DNA from: Myxococcales bacterium
Lineage (GTDB): Bacteria; Myxococcota_A; Bradymonadia; UBA7976; UBA1532
DNA: 64,000 bases
Assembly (NCBI GenBank): GCA_020633555.1
Contig: JACKDL010000001.1
Coordinates: 496,001 to 560,000 of the forward strand
Direction: 5' to 3'
This document shows, in pieces, positions 10,582-19,516 of the stretch. Numbering within the stretch: the first letter of the stretch is position 1; each line of letters starts with the position of its first letter. A program made the position numbers and the translations under genes. Under the pieces are notes generated by a model. The model had not been told where the DNA came from and ran no database searches. It worked only from the letters and a program-made list of their open reading frames with translations.

Positions 10582-13385
10582 TGAGCGTCCTCCGCGGGGG
10601 TCGGCGCGTCCTCGGGGGCCACGGCGGCCTCGGGGGCCGCCTCGACGGGCGCCGCGCCGGGCTCGTCGCCCTCCGGATCGGGGCCCGCGATCTCCATCTC
10701 GATGCCGTCGATCTCCTGGGGCAGGGGCGGGCCCTTCTCCTGGTTGCGCAGCTCCTGCATGACCCGCTCCTCCTCGCGGGCCTTCTCGACGGCCTTGTGG
10801 ATGGCCTCCAGGGCACCGTGCTTCTTGCCGAAGTCCAGGCCCAGGGTCAGCTCACTGCCGTCCTTCTTGAACCGCGCCACGAACTCGCGGTGCTCCTCGA
10901 GCTTGCGCTCGAAGATGGCCTTGAAGTCCTCGGGTCCCTCGATGACGTGCGGCGTGAGCAGCAGCAGCAGGTTGCGCCGCTCCCGCTCGCGCAGGGTGTC
11001 ACGGAACAGGTAGCCGATGATGGGGATCTCGCCCAGCCACGGCACCGCGTTCTTGTTGTTCAGCATGCGGGTCTTCTGCAGCCCGCCGATGACCACCGTC
11101 TGCTGATCGCCGACCACCACGGTGCTCTTGATGGAGCGCTTGCTGGTGGTGGGGCCGAGCTGGGGATCCAGGCCTTCGATCTCCTCGATGACCTGATCCA
11201 CCTCCATGGTGACGTAGTTGGCGGCGTTGATCCGCGGGGTGATCTTCAAGGTCAGGGCCACGTCCTGGCGCTGCACGTTCACCGTGGGGAAGAAGCTGCC
11301 GAAGCCACCCAGGCCCGCCGCGCCGGTGGCGCCGGCGGCGCCGGCCAGGCCGCTCAGCCCACCCAGGCCGCCGCCCGCGATGCCGGCGATGAAGGGCACG
11401 TTGCTGCCCACCACGATCTCGGCCTCTTCGTTGTCGGTGGTGAGCAGGTGCGGCGTGGACATGATGTTCACGTCGTTGGTGGTGGCCAGCGCCCGCAGGA
11501 TGACGCCGAAGGCGGGCAGCGAGAAGCCGCCCACGTCGAAGGTCTCGCCCGCCTGGGTGGCCACGGCCAGGCCGGTGAGGGTGGCCGCGCTCGCCAGGTT
11601 GAAGGACGAGACGCCGCCCACCTGGTTCGAGAACAGCAGGGGCACCGACTCGCCCGAGACGTTGGCGATCTCCTTCAGGCCGCCGTTGAACGAGACGCCG
11701 AAGCGGCGCTCGTTGCGCACCGAGACCTCCATGACGATGGCCTCGATGAAAACCTGCCGGCGGGGCTTGTCGAGGATCTCGATGACCTTCTTCAGCGACA
11801 GGTAGTCCTTCAGGCTGGCGGTGACCACCAGGGCGTTGGTGTCCTCGTCGGCGGTGACCGAGACCTCGCCTTCGAACAGGGCCGCCGAGGTGGCGCCCGT
11901 GGCGGCAGCGCCCTTGGCGGCGCTCTTGGAGCTGGTGGTGGCCGTGCCCGCTCGACGGGTGCGGGAGGAGGACGAGTTGCCGGTGCGCGAGCGCTGCTCC
12001 TGGCTCAGGTTGCTGAGCACGCTGGCCAGATCCGCCGCCTTGGCGTGGTTGAGCTGGTGGATGTGCACCTGGCCGTCGCCCGGGATGGGCACGTCGAGCT
12101 TGGCGATCAACGACTTCACCCGGCGGTAGCTGCGGGCGGTGGCCACCAGGAACAGGCGGTTGGTGCGCTCGTCGGCCACGATCTTGCTGACCTTGGCGTC
12201 GAGATCGGACTCACCGACGCTGGCGCTCGACGCGGCCTCGTCCTTGCCCTTGCGCTTCTTGGTGTTGGTGGTGCGGCGCCGGCTGCTGCTGGAGGCCGCG
12301 CTGGCGCTCGAGGTCTTGCCGCCGTCCTCGAAGACCTCCTGGATCTTCTGGGCGATCTCCTGCGCGTCGGCGTGCAGGATCTGGTAGGTCCAGAGCTGCT
12401 CCTGGCCGCCGGGGACGTCGAGCTCCTTGATGAGCCCCTTCAGCTTGCGCAGGTTGCTCGACAGCTCGGTCATGATGAGCGAGTTGGTGGGCTGGTAGAC
12501 GATGATCTGCGCGTTGGGCGAGGCCAACTTGCTGATGACCTCGTTGATCTCCTGCGCGTCCACGTTCCCCAGCGAGACGATCTGCGTGACCATCCGGTCT
12601 TCTTGCGGGGGCGTGCTCTCGGCGGGCAGGAAGGGGTCGGACTTCTTGGGGAAGTCCTTGATGTCGACGATGCGCAGGAACTTGCCCTGCTTGCTGATGG
12701 TGAGGCTGTTGGCCTCGAGGGCGGTCAGGAAGGCGCGGTAGGCCTCGTTGGCGGTCACCAGGGTCGGGGAGTAGATGGTGATCTTCTTCCCCTTCAAGGG
12801 CTTGGCCAGGATGATGTTCTTCCCGGTCATGCACGCGATCAGCTTCACGACCGCGTCCAGCTCCTCGTCGTAAATGTCCAGGTGCACCTTCACGCCGGGC
12901 TGGAGCCGGGCGCAGCGCTTCACGAAGTCCGCCGACAAGGTGGGCTTGCCGTCGTCCTCGTTCTCCTTCACCTGCTGCCAGGCGGGGACCTTCTTCTCAG
13001 CGGTCTTGTCCTCGCCGCCGGGGGGCGGCCGGCGCGAGGGCGGCCCCTTGGTGTCCATGGCGCCGGCGCCGGTGGTGGTGGCGTCGGGCGCGGGCTTGGC
13101 CTCACGCTTGACCGTGTTGCCCTTGGCCTTGAACTTCTTGAGCTTGTCCAGGTTGGGGCGGCGCTGCGCCAGCGGCTGCGACACGTCCAGCGGCACCTTG
13201 CGCGGCCCCGGCAGCGCGCCGCCCTTCAGCGTGCGCGGCAGCTTGCCCTGGCCCACGTTGAGCTTGGGCAGGGCCGGCTCTTCCGGGTCGTCCTGCGCCC
13301 AGGCGTTCACCGGGGCGAGGAACAGGCAGACACAGGCCAACCCGAGGGGGGCCGCGAGCAGGGTCCGAGTGAGGGTGCGCATCAT
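10578..13385 (-). CDS. gspD: Type II secretion outer-membrane secretin GspD
   Basis: Forms the outer-membrane secretin channel. About 935 residues from the ATG at 13385, longer than the common 650-750. A signal peptide precedes VNAWAQ|DD. N0-type text (VKLIACMTGKNIILAKPLKGK) is followed by N1-N3 repeats, e.g. NAQIIVYQPTNSLIMTE and NRLFLVATARSYRRVKSLIA, then the secretin domain with VEVSVRNERRFGVSF and VPFIAG. Ser/Arg/Lys-rich inserts separate the N2/N3 repeats, and a Gly-rich loop sits at the gate region. The C-terminal tail is Pro/Ala/Glu-rich. An alternative ATG at 13475 overlaps the gspC stop and would add 30 residues ahead of the signal peptide; I preferred 13385 because the signal sequence then begins normally. 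Confidence 0.92.
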
Positions 13386-13474
13386 CACTTGCTTGTGTCG
13401 TCCGTGCGCGCCCCGCGCGAGCGGGGCGTCCGTGCGGGCCTGGAGCCCGAGGCTGAAAGAGGGTCCGGTCCGCA

Positions 13475-14443
13475 TCACTTGATCGTGTAGTCCATCTTGA
13501 CCTCGCGACCACGGCGCTCGAGGTCCAGGTTCACGGCGTCGGAGTTCTTGAGCTTCTCGAAGAGCTCAAGCGCCTTGTTCGGGCTGTTGATGGCCTCGTC
13601 GTTGACGCCCTTGAGGATGTCGCCCGAGCGGATGCCGATGTGGCTGTACAGGCTGCCCGGGCGGACGCCCACGACCTTGAAGCCCTGGGGCTTGCCGTCG
13701 CGGTAGTGGGGGATGACCCGGGCCTGGCGGGCCAGGGTGCTCAGGTCGGCGAGCTGCTCGTCGAGCATGCTGCGATCGATCTCGTAGCTGTTCTTGCCGA
13801 CCTTCTTGATGCCGTCCTTGATGTCGGCGGTGGGCTTGGCCGGGCCGGTGTTGGTGGCGGGGCGGGTGCTGAAGCTCTTGCGGCGCCCGCCGCCCTTGCG
13901 CTCACCGATCTCGACGCACTCGAAGGCGCCACCATCGGTGAGCACGATGCGGTTGCGGTGGATGGCCACCAGCGTGTGCTCGCCGAGCTGCATGCCGATG
14001 CGAGCCAGCCGATCCTCTTCACTCTCGCCGTCGTCCACCACGGCCATGGACCACTCGGCGGGCTCGGCCATCATGGTGGCCATGAGCGAGATCTTGGACT
14101 CGCTGTTCTTGCAGTCGTCGTCGGGCCCGGGGGGGACGCCGTCCGGCACCTTCTTGGCGTTCGCCTCGCCGTCCGCGTCGCCCCCGTCCTCGGGATCGGC
14201 CACCTCGGGCTCGGGCGGGTTGGCGTTGAACAGGTTGCGGTCGATGATGGTGCGGGCCCAGGCCGCGCTGTCCACCTGGCTGGCGTCGAGCTTCACGGTG
14301 GACTTGCTGGCGGCGGGCTTCGTGGGCAGCGAGACGATCTTCTCGGCCAGCACGTTGTTGACCACCCGGGCCCCCAGGAAGGCGATGGCCATCAACAGCA
14401 GGAGGTTGATGATCCAGAAGTAGCGGCGGGCGATCGACTCCAT
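13475..14443 (-). CDS. gspC: Type II secretion protein GspC
   Basis: Inner-membrane protein that connects the platform to the secretin through its HR domain. 322 residues: membrane segment at about 8-28 (YFWIINLLLLMAIAFLGARVV), an Asp/Glu/Gly-rich linker at about 75-108, HR-like text (LMATMMAEPAEWSMAVVDD) and a C-terminal PDZ domain (GVRPGSLYSHIGIRSGDILKG). It is the first gene of the secretion operon. A GGAG lies upstream, and the 5' leader contains a sigma54-type promoter and two palindromes. Confidence 0.93.
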   Translation of the reverse strand: MESIARRYFWIINLLLLMAIAFLGARVVNNVLAEKIVSLPTKPAASKSTVKLDASQVDSAAWARTIIDRNLFNANPPEPEVADPEDGGDADGEANAKKVPDGVPPGPDDDCKNSESKISLMATMMAEPAEWSMAVVDDGESEEDRLARIGMQLGEHTLVAIHRNRIVLTDGGAFECVEIGERKGGGRRKSFSTRPATNTGPAKPTADIKDGIKKVGKNSYEIDRSMLDEQLADLSTLARQARVIPHYRDGKPQGFKVVGVRPGSLYSHIGIRSGDILKGVNDEAINSPNKALELFEKLKNSDAVNLDLERRGREVKMDYTIK

Positions 14444-14505
14444 CGGCTCCGAGCTCTCCTCAGCGGGGGCGGTGGGCGCAACGCCCGTCAGTGGGACCCT
14501 GCTTT

Positions 14506-14520
14506 ACAAGATGCGTGCCA
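14506..14520 (-). promoter_or_regulatory. Candidate sigma54 (-24/-12) promoter for the gsp operon
   Basis: On the minus strand TGGCACG-N4-TTGT matches the sigma54 consensus TGGCACG-N4-TTGC with one deviation (GT instead of GC at -12); the GG-N10-GN spacing is exact. Transcription would begin near 14495, about 50 bases before the gspC ATG. It lies just downstream of a sigma54-activator gene, which supports the call. Confidence 0.6.
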
Positions 14521-14594
14521 CGGCCAGCAAGGGCGCTGTGCTTGCTCAACCCAATAGTCCTGGGCGTTTGCCCGATTCCGGAGGGCGCCGTGAT

Positions 14595-14607
14595 TGCCAA
14601 ATTGGCA
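14595..14607. promoter_or_regulatory. Perfect palindrome, candidate enhancer (UAS) site 1
   Basis: TGCCAA-A-TTGGCA is a perfect 6-1-6 palindrome centred at 14601, about 106 bases upstream of the predicted gspC operon transcription start. It shares the pattern TGNCAA-N-TTGNCA with the second palindrome centred 40 bases further away. The one-base centre excludes a hairpin terminator; it looks like a dimer-binding operator. Confidence 0.6.
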
Positions 14608-14633
14608 GGAGGGTGTGGGCGGTGTTCGACGTT

Positions 14634-14648
14634 CTGACAATTTGTCAG
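14634..14648. promoter_or_regulatory. Perfect palindrome, candidate enhancer (UAS) site 2
   Basis: CTGACAA-T-TTGTCAG is a perfect 7-1-7 palindrome centred at 14641, 40 bases (about four helical turns) from site 1 and about 146 bases upstream of the predicted start. The position and pairing are typical for enhancer-binding proteins of the NtrC class. Confidence 0.6.
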
Positions 14649-14659
14649 CGTCTTTCGGG

Positions 14660-14680
14660 GCCCCGTGCGGCGACCGGGGC
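14660..14680 (-). terminator. Weak hairpin after the response regulator gene
   Basis: GCCCCG and CGGGGC form a 6 bp stem with a 9-base loop two bases past the regulator stop codon. No T-tract follows, so termination is uncertain. Confidence 0.25.
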
Positions 14681-14682
14681 GA

Positions 14683-16032
14683 TCAGCCCGCGCCCAGCTT
14701 CCGGTAGATGGTGCGGGTGGCGATGCCCAGGAGCTGGGCCGCCCGCTTCTTGTCGCCGTCGGTGAAGCGCAGCGTCTCGCGGATGACCCGATGCTCGATC
14801 TCCTCCATGGGCGTGCCCAGGGGGATGGTGAGCACCTGCCCGTCGCGGGCCTCGCCCACGATGGTCTCTGGCAGGTCGTCCTCGTCGAGCACCGTGCCGC
14901 GGGCGAGCACCACCGCCCGCTCGATGGTGTTCTCGAGCTCGCGCACGTTGCCCGGCCACGAGTAGTCCACCAGCCGCTCCAGGGCCTTGGCGGCCAGGCC
15001 CTCGATGGGCTTGCTGTTCTTCTCGGCGTAGGCGCGCACGAAGTGATCGGCCAGCAGGGGGATGTCGTCGGCGCGGGCACGAAGCGGCGGCAGCGTGATC
15101 GGGATGACGTTGAGCCGGTAGTAGAGGTCTTCGCGGAAGTCACCCGCCTTCACGGCCTGCGCCAGGTCGCGGTTGGTGGCGGCGATGATTCGGCAGTCCG
15201 TGTGCAGGGTCTGGCCGCCGCCCACGCGCTCGTACTCACCGCTCTGCAACACTCGCAGCAGCTTCACCTGGACATGGGGGGCCAGCTCGCCCACCTCGTC
15301 GAGGAACAGGGTGCCCCCGTCGGCGCGGCTGAAGCGGCCCTCGCGGGTGGCGTGGGCGCCCGTGTACGCGCCCCGCTCGGCCCCGAACAGCTCGGCCTCG
15401 ATGATGCTGTCGGGCAGGGCCCCGCAGTTGACGGCCACGAAGGCCTGGTCGGCGCGGCCCGAGAGCTGGTGGATGGCGCGGGCGAACAGCTCCTTGCCCG
15501 TCCCGCTCTCGCCCATGAGCAGCACGGTGGCGGAGGACGGGGCCGCCTGGCGCGCTGTCTCGAGGACCCGCCGCAGGGCCGGCGCGTTGCCGATGATGCC
15601 GTGGGTGGCGGGCCTGCCCCCGTGGGCCGCGAGCTGCGCTTTCAGCGCCTTGTTCTCGGCCAGCAGGGTCTGTTTCTCGACGGCGCGGGTGACGACCCGC
15701 TCGATCTGGGCCCGCCGGAAAGGCTTGGTGACGAAGTCGTAGGCCCCCTCGCGCATGGCCTCGACGGCCCGCTCGATGGTGCCATAGGCGGTCATCATCA
15801 CCATCTCGGTGTCGGGGGCGATGGCCTTCACGTTCTTCAGCAGGTCGATGCCGCTCATGCGCGGCATCATCAGGTCCGTGAGCACCACGTCCACGGGGGT
15901 CTCGCGGATGCGATCCAGAGCCTCCTCGCCGCTGGTGGCCGGCACCACCCGCAGGTTCAGGCGGGTGAAGATGGCCGTCAGGCTGGCCAGGTTGGCCGCG
16001 TCGTCGTCGACGATGAGCAGGGTGGGGTTCAT
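14683..16032 (-). CDS. Sigma54-dependent response regulator (NtrC family)
   Basis: Transcription activator that works with RNA polymerase-sigma54. 449 residues. The receiver domain is at 1-120 with acidic pocket VDDD, phospho-acceptor Asp in LTDLMMPRMSG and the usual Lys (TKPF). The AAA+ domain at about 140-370 has Walker A GESGTGKELF, the sigma54-contact loop as GAYTGA (consensus GAFTGA) and Walker B GGTLFLDEVGEL. A Fis-type helix-turn-helix is at the C-terminus (KKRAAQLLGIATRTIYRKL). The ATG at 16032 directly starts the receiver fold and has GGAGG upstream; the frame is open 12 codons further. No kinase gene is adjacent. Its location next to the sigma54 promoter and palindromes before gspC suggests it controls secretion; that link is inference. 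Confidence 0.9.
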   Translation of the reverse strand: MNPTLLIVDDDAANLASLTAIFTRLNLRVVPATSGEEALDRIRETPVDVVLTDLMMPRMSGIDLLKNVKAIAPDTEMVMMTAYGTIERAVEAMREGAYDFVTKPFRRAQIERVVTRAVEKQTLLAENKALKAQLAAHGGRPATHGIIGNAPALRRVLETARQAAPSSATVLLMGESGTGKELFARAIHQLSGRADQAFVAVNCGALPDSIIEAELFGAERGAYTGAHATREGRFSRADGGTLFLDEVGELAPHVQVKLLRVLQSGEYERVGGGQTLHTDCRIIAATNRDLAQAVKAGDFREDLYYRLNVIPITLPPLRARADDIPLLADHFVRAYAEKNSKPIEGLAAKALERLVDYSWPGNVRELENTIERAVVLARGTVLDEDDLPETIVGEARDGQVLTIPLGTPMEEIEHRVIRETLRFTDGDKKRAAQLLGIATRTIYRKLGAG

Positions 16033-16139
16033 GCGCCTCCGGTGGGCCCGCGGCCCCATGGGTAGCATTGCGTCGGCGGGCCGCTCAACGGGCAGCAGCG
16101 CGCCGGTGTTCCCCGGGGCGTGCGCGGCCCGAAGGGCCG

Positions 16140-16168
16140 TTGAACTTCGGGGGGGGCCCGTTTAGGCT
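16140..16168 (+). promoter_or_regulatory. Housekeeping-type promoter, leaderless for the AAA/TPR gene
   Basis: TTGAAC (16140-16145), a 17-base spacer and TAGGCT (16163-16168). Initiation six to seven bases downstream falls on the GTG at 16175, which has no Shine-Dalgarno sequence. Confidence 0.6.
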
Positions 16169-16174
16169 CGCCGC

Positions 16175-19100
16175 GTGGATACCCTCGTCTCGTTCATCGA
16201 AGGCCACCTCGACGAGCTCGTGGTCGATCTCCTCGCCACCCTGCGCGAGGCCGACGACGCGTTCCGTGAGGTGGATCCCCAGGCGCTGGCCACCGGGCTG
16301 CACGCCTGCCTGTGGCATTACTCGCTGTATGCACACGGGCGCGACTATCGCCACGTGGAGCAGTCGCGCCAGGCGCTGGTGCGCGTGTGGGGCGAGGAGC
16401 GCATGCTCCTGTCGATCCCCATCCGCATCTTCTTCGGCGTCGAGGATCTCGTGGCCATCCGCGCCCGGGAGCGCTACCGCGACGCCGATGACCTGATCGA
16501 CGATCTGCGGGCGCTGCGCGCCGCTACTCGGCAGGTCTTGTGCCACTTCGCCGATGCAGGGCAGGGGCGGTTCATGGGCGTCGGGGCCGCGCCTCAGCCC
16601 GTGAACACGCTGCCGCTCCACGACCACGGCGCAGTGTCCGCGGCGGCGGCGTTCGAGCCCCGGGCCACGGTGGCTGAGCCCGTGGGTCACGCCACGGCGG
16701 TGACGCAGCCCGGTCTGGGCCACCGGGTGGGGGCCGTGCGCTTCGTCGGGCGACGCAGCGAGCTGGAGACCCTGTGGGTGCGCATCGAGGCCATCGCCGA
16801 CGGGGCCCAGACCAGCCACCAGGTCGTGGGGCTCAAGGGGGCCGCGGGCTTCGGCAAGACGGCCCTGGTGGATCGGCTGCTCGACCGGTTCGAGCGGCGC
16901 CGCGGCGTGCCCCACGTGCTGCGGGCCCACGCCCCCCGCCTGTTCAACGTGCCGCGGTGGCCGGTCATCGCCTGGGTCCGGCAGGCGTTGGGCGTGCCCA
17001 TCGGGGTCGAGGACGTGCGCGCGCGGGTCGCCGAAGCCATTCAGGGCCTGTTGCCTTGGATCCCGCCTGCCAGCGAGGGCCTTGACCTGGGCGTCGAGTA
17101 CCTGGCGCGGCTCCTGGGCGACGAGTCGGTGGCCGAGGCCAAGGAGGCGCGGCAGATTGGCGCCGGCACGCGGCAGGCGCTGCTGACGCTGATGGAGACC
17201 CTGGCTCGCCGGGCCATGGAGGAGTCCCACGGCCCGCTGTGCCTGGTCATCGAGGACGCCGACGAGCTCGATGGGCCGTCGTGGTCGTTGCTGGTGTCGC
17301 TGCTGCAGCAGCTCCCCGTCACCGCGCCGGTGGCGGTGTTGCTCACCTACGACGTGCGCTTCACCGCGCCGCCGGCCGTCACGCGGGTGGGGGGCTTCTT
17401 CGAGGTGGTGGTCCAGCCCTTCGAGCTGCCCGAGTTCGAGGGTATGCTCGACGCGCTGTTGGAGCCGAACGATCTGGGCGAGGAGACGCGGTTGCGGCTC
17501 AGCCTGGGCGCCCACGGCTCGCCGCTGCTGCTCCACGAGAGCCTGCGGCAGCTCATCGAGGATGGGATCATCGGGCAGCGCGACGGGCGCTGGGTGGAGC
17601 TCGCGCCCCTGCCCGACGGCGTCGTGGGCGACCTGGGCCTCATCGTCATCCGGCGCACTCAGCACTTGAGCCCGCAGACGCGGCTCGTGCTGGAGGCCCT
17701 GACCGTCATCGAGGACACCATCGGTGGCTCCGCGCTGGAGGAGATGGTGGCCCGCCACGGCTTGTCGGCGGGCGAGGTGGTGGACGCGCTGGGCGTGCTG
17801 GAGCAGACGGGGCTCATCAAGGTGGTGCCCGGGCAGCCCCTGAGCGCTGCTCGCATCCGCCACACCCTGGTGCGCGACGAGCTGTATCGGCAGCTCTCCG
17901 CCGAACGGCGCAAGGCCTTGCACGAGGACGCTGGCGAGCTCTTCGCGAGGCTGGCCGGCGCCGCGGCGTTCCCCTCGGTGGCCGGGGGCCACCTGGCACT
18001 GGCCGGGTGGCCGCACCGGGCGCTGGACGCGCTGATCCGCGCGGCGAACCGGTGCCTCGAGGGCCACGTGCTCGACGGCGCCCTGGAGCTGGTGAGCCAG
18101 GCGATGGGCCTGGTCGACGGCCTGCCCCCCGGCGACGCCGGCAAGTTCCGGTACGCGGTGTTGGCCGTGCGCGCGAAGGTGTACGGGCGCCTGGGTCGCT
18201 TCGACCTGGAGCGCGACGACGTGATCGAGCTGGAGGCCCTGGCTCGGGCCGTGGCGTCGCCCAAGGCGCGGGGGAACTGGAGCCTGCGTCTGGCCGCGTT
18301 GGCCCTGGCGGGCGGTGAGCGCGCCGAGGCGGAGCAACACCTGAGCGACGCCGGCGCCGCGAGCCGTGGCACCGCGGAGTGGGCGCGGCGGCAGCTCACG
18401 CGGGCCCTGGCCTGTTGGCAGAACGGGCAGCAGAGCGAGGCCCGCGTGTTCCTGCGCGAGGTGGCCGAGATCGAGGCTGAGCTTCCGGCGGCGCTGAGGG
18501 CGCGGGTGGCCCACGCCCGAGGGCGCCTTGCGGCCAGCGGGCCCCGCATCGATGACGCGCTGGCGATCCTGTTCGAGGCCTGGCGGAGCTTCCGGACCTT
18601 GGGTGATCCCCTGGGCGAGGGCCTGGTGGTGCGTGACCTGGCGGACGTCTTTCAGACTCTGGGTCGCTTGCTCGATGCCGTCCGGCTGCTGCGCCGGGCC
18701 GAGAGTCTGTTGCGGGCGGCCGAGGCGCCGCATGCCCAGGGCGACGTGCTCCTGCGGTTGGGGAACCTGCACACCCGCATCGGCGACTTCGACGAGGCCG
18801 AGGCCTACTACGCCCGGGTCCTGCGCCTGCTGGACAAGAACCGCCACCGTGAAGCCTATGCCGCCGCGGTGGTGGGGCAGGGGCGCATCCTGGTGAACCG
18901 CGGCCGGTTCGACGACGCCATGACCCTGCTGGCCCAATGCTTGAAGGATCTGGGACGGCGCTCGATGAAGACCCCGGTCTACGTGGACGCGTTGGTGGCC
19001 CTGGCCACCAACTTCGTTTTGTTCGCGCGGGGCGAGAAGCTGGTGGTGGGCGGCTTGCGTTATGCGGGCGAGGCGGCGGATCGGGCCACCGAGATCGGGC

Positions 19101-19438
19101 ACTTCGGGGGCCTGATCGACGCCCTGGCCATTCAAGTGCGCGGGCTGGTGGCCTTGGATCGGGCGCCCGAGGCCGAGGCGCGCCTGGCCGAGCTCGACGC
19201 TGCCCTGGCCAGCGCACTGGAGGTGGACCGTCGGCTGGCCCGCCAGCGAGTGGTCGTCGAGCTCGCTCGGCACGCGGTCCTGAAGAAGCTGGGTCGGGAC
19301 GACCAGGCCCACGTGGCGGCGCAGGCGGCCAAGGCGGAGCTGCGCGCGCAGGCCGCCACGCTGGAAGGCTCCGGCTTCGAGCGGGGGTTCCTGGCCAACG
19401 TGCACACCCACCGCGAGGTGATGGAGGCCGCCGGCTGA
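16175..19438 (+). CDS. AAA-type ATPase with TPR-rich C-terminus
   Basis: Large signalling/regulatory ATPase of unknown target. 1087 residues. The first 170 residues are an unrecognised helical region with many His/Trp. An AAA_16-type ATPase follows: Walker A LKGAAGFGKTALVDRLLDRF at about 222 and Walker B LCLVIEDADELD at about 356. Residues from about 640 to 1060 are helical repeats of TPR type (ALDALIRAANRCLEGHVLDG, GDVLLRLGNLHTRIGDFDEA, AYYARVLRLLD). No kinase, cyclase or DNA-binding domain is evident, unlike the related LuxR-MalT or cyclase-fused proteins. It starts at a GTG with no ribosome-binding site but with a well-spaced promoter ending there. It is divergent from the response regulator gene. 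Confidence 0.75.
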   Translation: MDTLVSFIEGHLDELVVDLLATLREADDAFREVDPQALATGLHACLWHYSLYAHGRDYRHVEQSRQALVRVWGEERMLLSIPIRIFFGVEDLVAIRARERYRDADDLIDDLRALRAATRQVLCHFADAGQGRFMGVGAAPQPVNTLPLHDHGAVSAAAAFEPRATVAEPVGHATAVTQPGLGHRVGAVRFVGRRSELETLWVRIEAIADGAQTSHQVVGLKGAAGFGKTALVDRLLDRFERRRGVPHVLRAHAPRLFNVPRWPVIAWVRQALGVPIGVEDVRARVAEAIQGLLPWIPPASEGLDLGVEYLARLLGDESVAEAKEARQIGAGTRQALLTLMETLARRAMEESHGPLCLVIEDADELDGPSWSLLVSLLQQLPVTAPVAVLLTYDVRFTAPPAVTRVGGFFEVVVQPFELPEFEGMLDALLEPNDLGEETRLRLSLGAHGSPLLLHESLRQLIEDGIIGQRDGRWVELAPLPDGVVGDLGLIVIRRTQHLSPQTRLVLEALTVIEDTIGGSALEEMVARHGLSAGEVVDALGVLEQTGLIKVVPGQPLSAARIRHTLVRDELYRQLSAERRKALHEDAGELFARLAGAAAFPSVAGGHLALAGWPHRALDALIRAANRCLEGHVLDGALELVSQAMGLVDGLPPGDAGKFRYAVLAVRAKVYGRLGRFDLERDDVIELEALARAVASPKARGNWSLRLAALALAGGERAEAEQHLSDAGAASRGTAEWARRQLTRALACWQNGQQSEARVFLREVAEIEAELPAALRARVAHARGRLAASGPRIDDALAILFEAWRSFRTLGDPLGEGLVVRDLADVFQTLGRLLDAVRLLRRAESLLRAAEAPHAQGDVLLRLGNLHTRIGDFDEAEAYYARVLRLLDKNRHREAYAAAVVGQGRILVNRGRFDDAMTLLAQCLKDLGRRSMKTPVYVDALVALATNFVLFARGEKLVVGGLRYAGEAADRATEIGHFGGLIDALAIQVRGLVALDRAPEAEARLAELDAALASALEVDRRLARQRVVVELARHAVLKKLGRDDQAHVAAQAAKAELRAQAATLEGSGFERGFLANVHTHREVMEAAG

Positions 19439-19448
19439 TCCCGGCCCA

Positions 19449-19474
19449 CCGGCCGCTCACCCACCAGCGGTCGG
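19449..19474. terminator. Hairpin between convergent genes
   Basis: CCGGCCGCT and AGCGGTCGG pair over 9 bp with one G-T pair around an 8-base loop in the 78-base convergent gap. It could end transcription from both sides, but there is no T-run. Confidence 0.35.
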
Positions 19475-19516
19475 CCCCAGGGGTCGCGGCAGCGAGGGCG
19501 CCGGGACCGTGCGCGC

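Noticed and set aside
10797..13490. 897-codon plus-strand open frame
   Set aside because: Antisense shadow of gspD; composition is His/Gly/Leu/Val rich with no domain.
14634..14648. Palindrome as terminator of the response regulator gene
   Set aside because: It has a one-base centre and no T-run, and lies 35 bases from the stop; an operator fits better.
16085..19411. 1108-codon minus-strand open frame
   Set aside because: Antisense shadow of the AAA/TPR gene, with composition unlike real proteins in the window.
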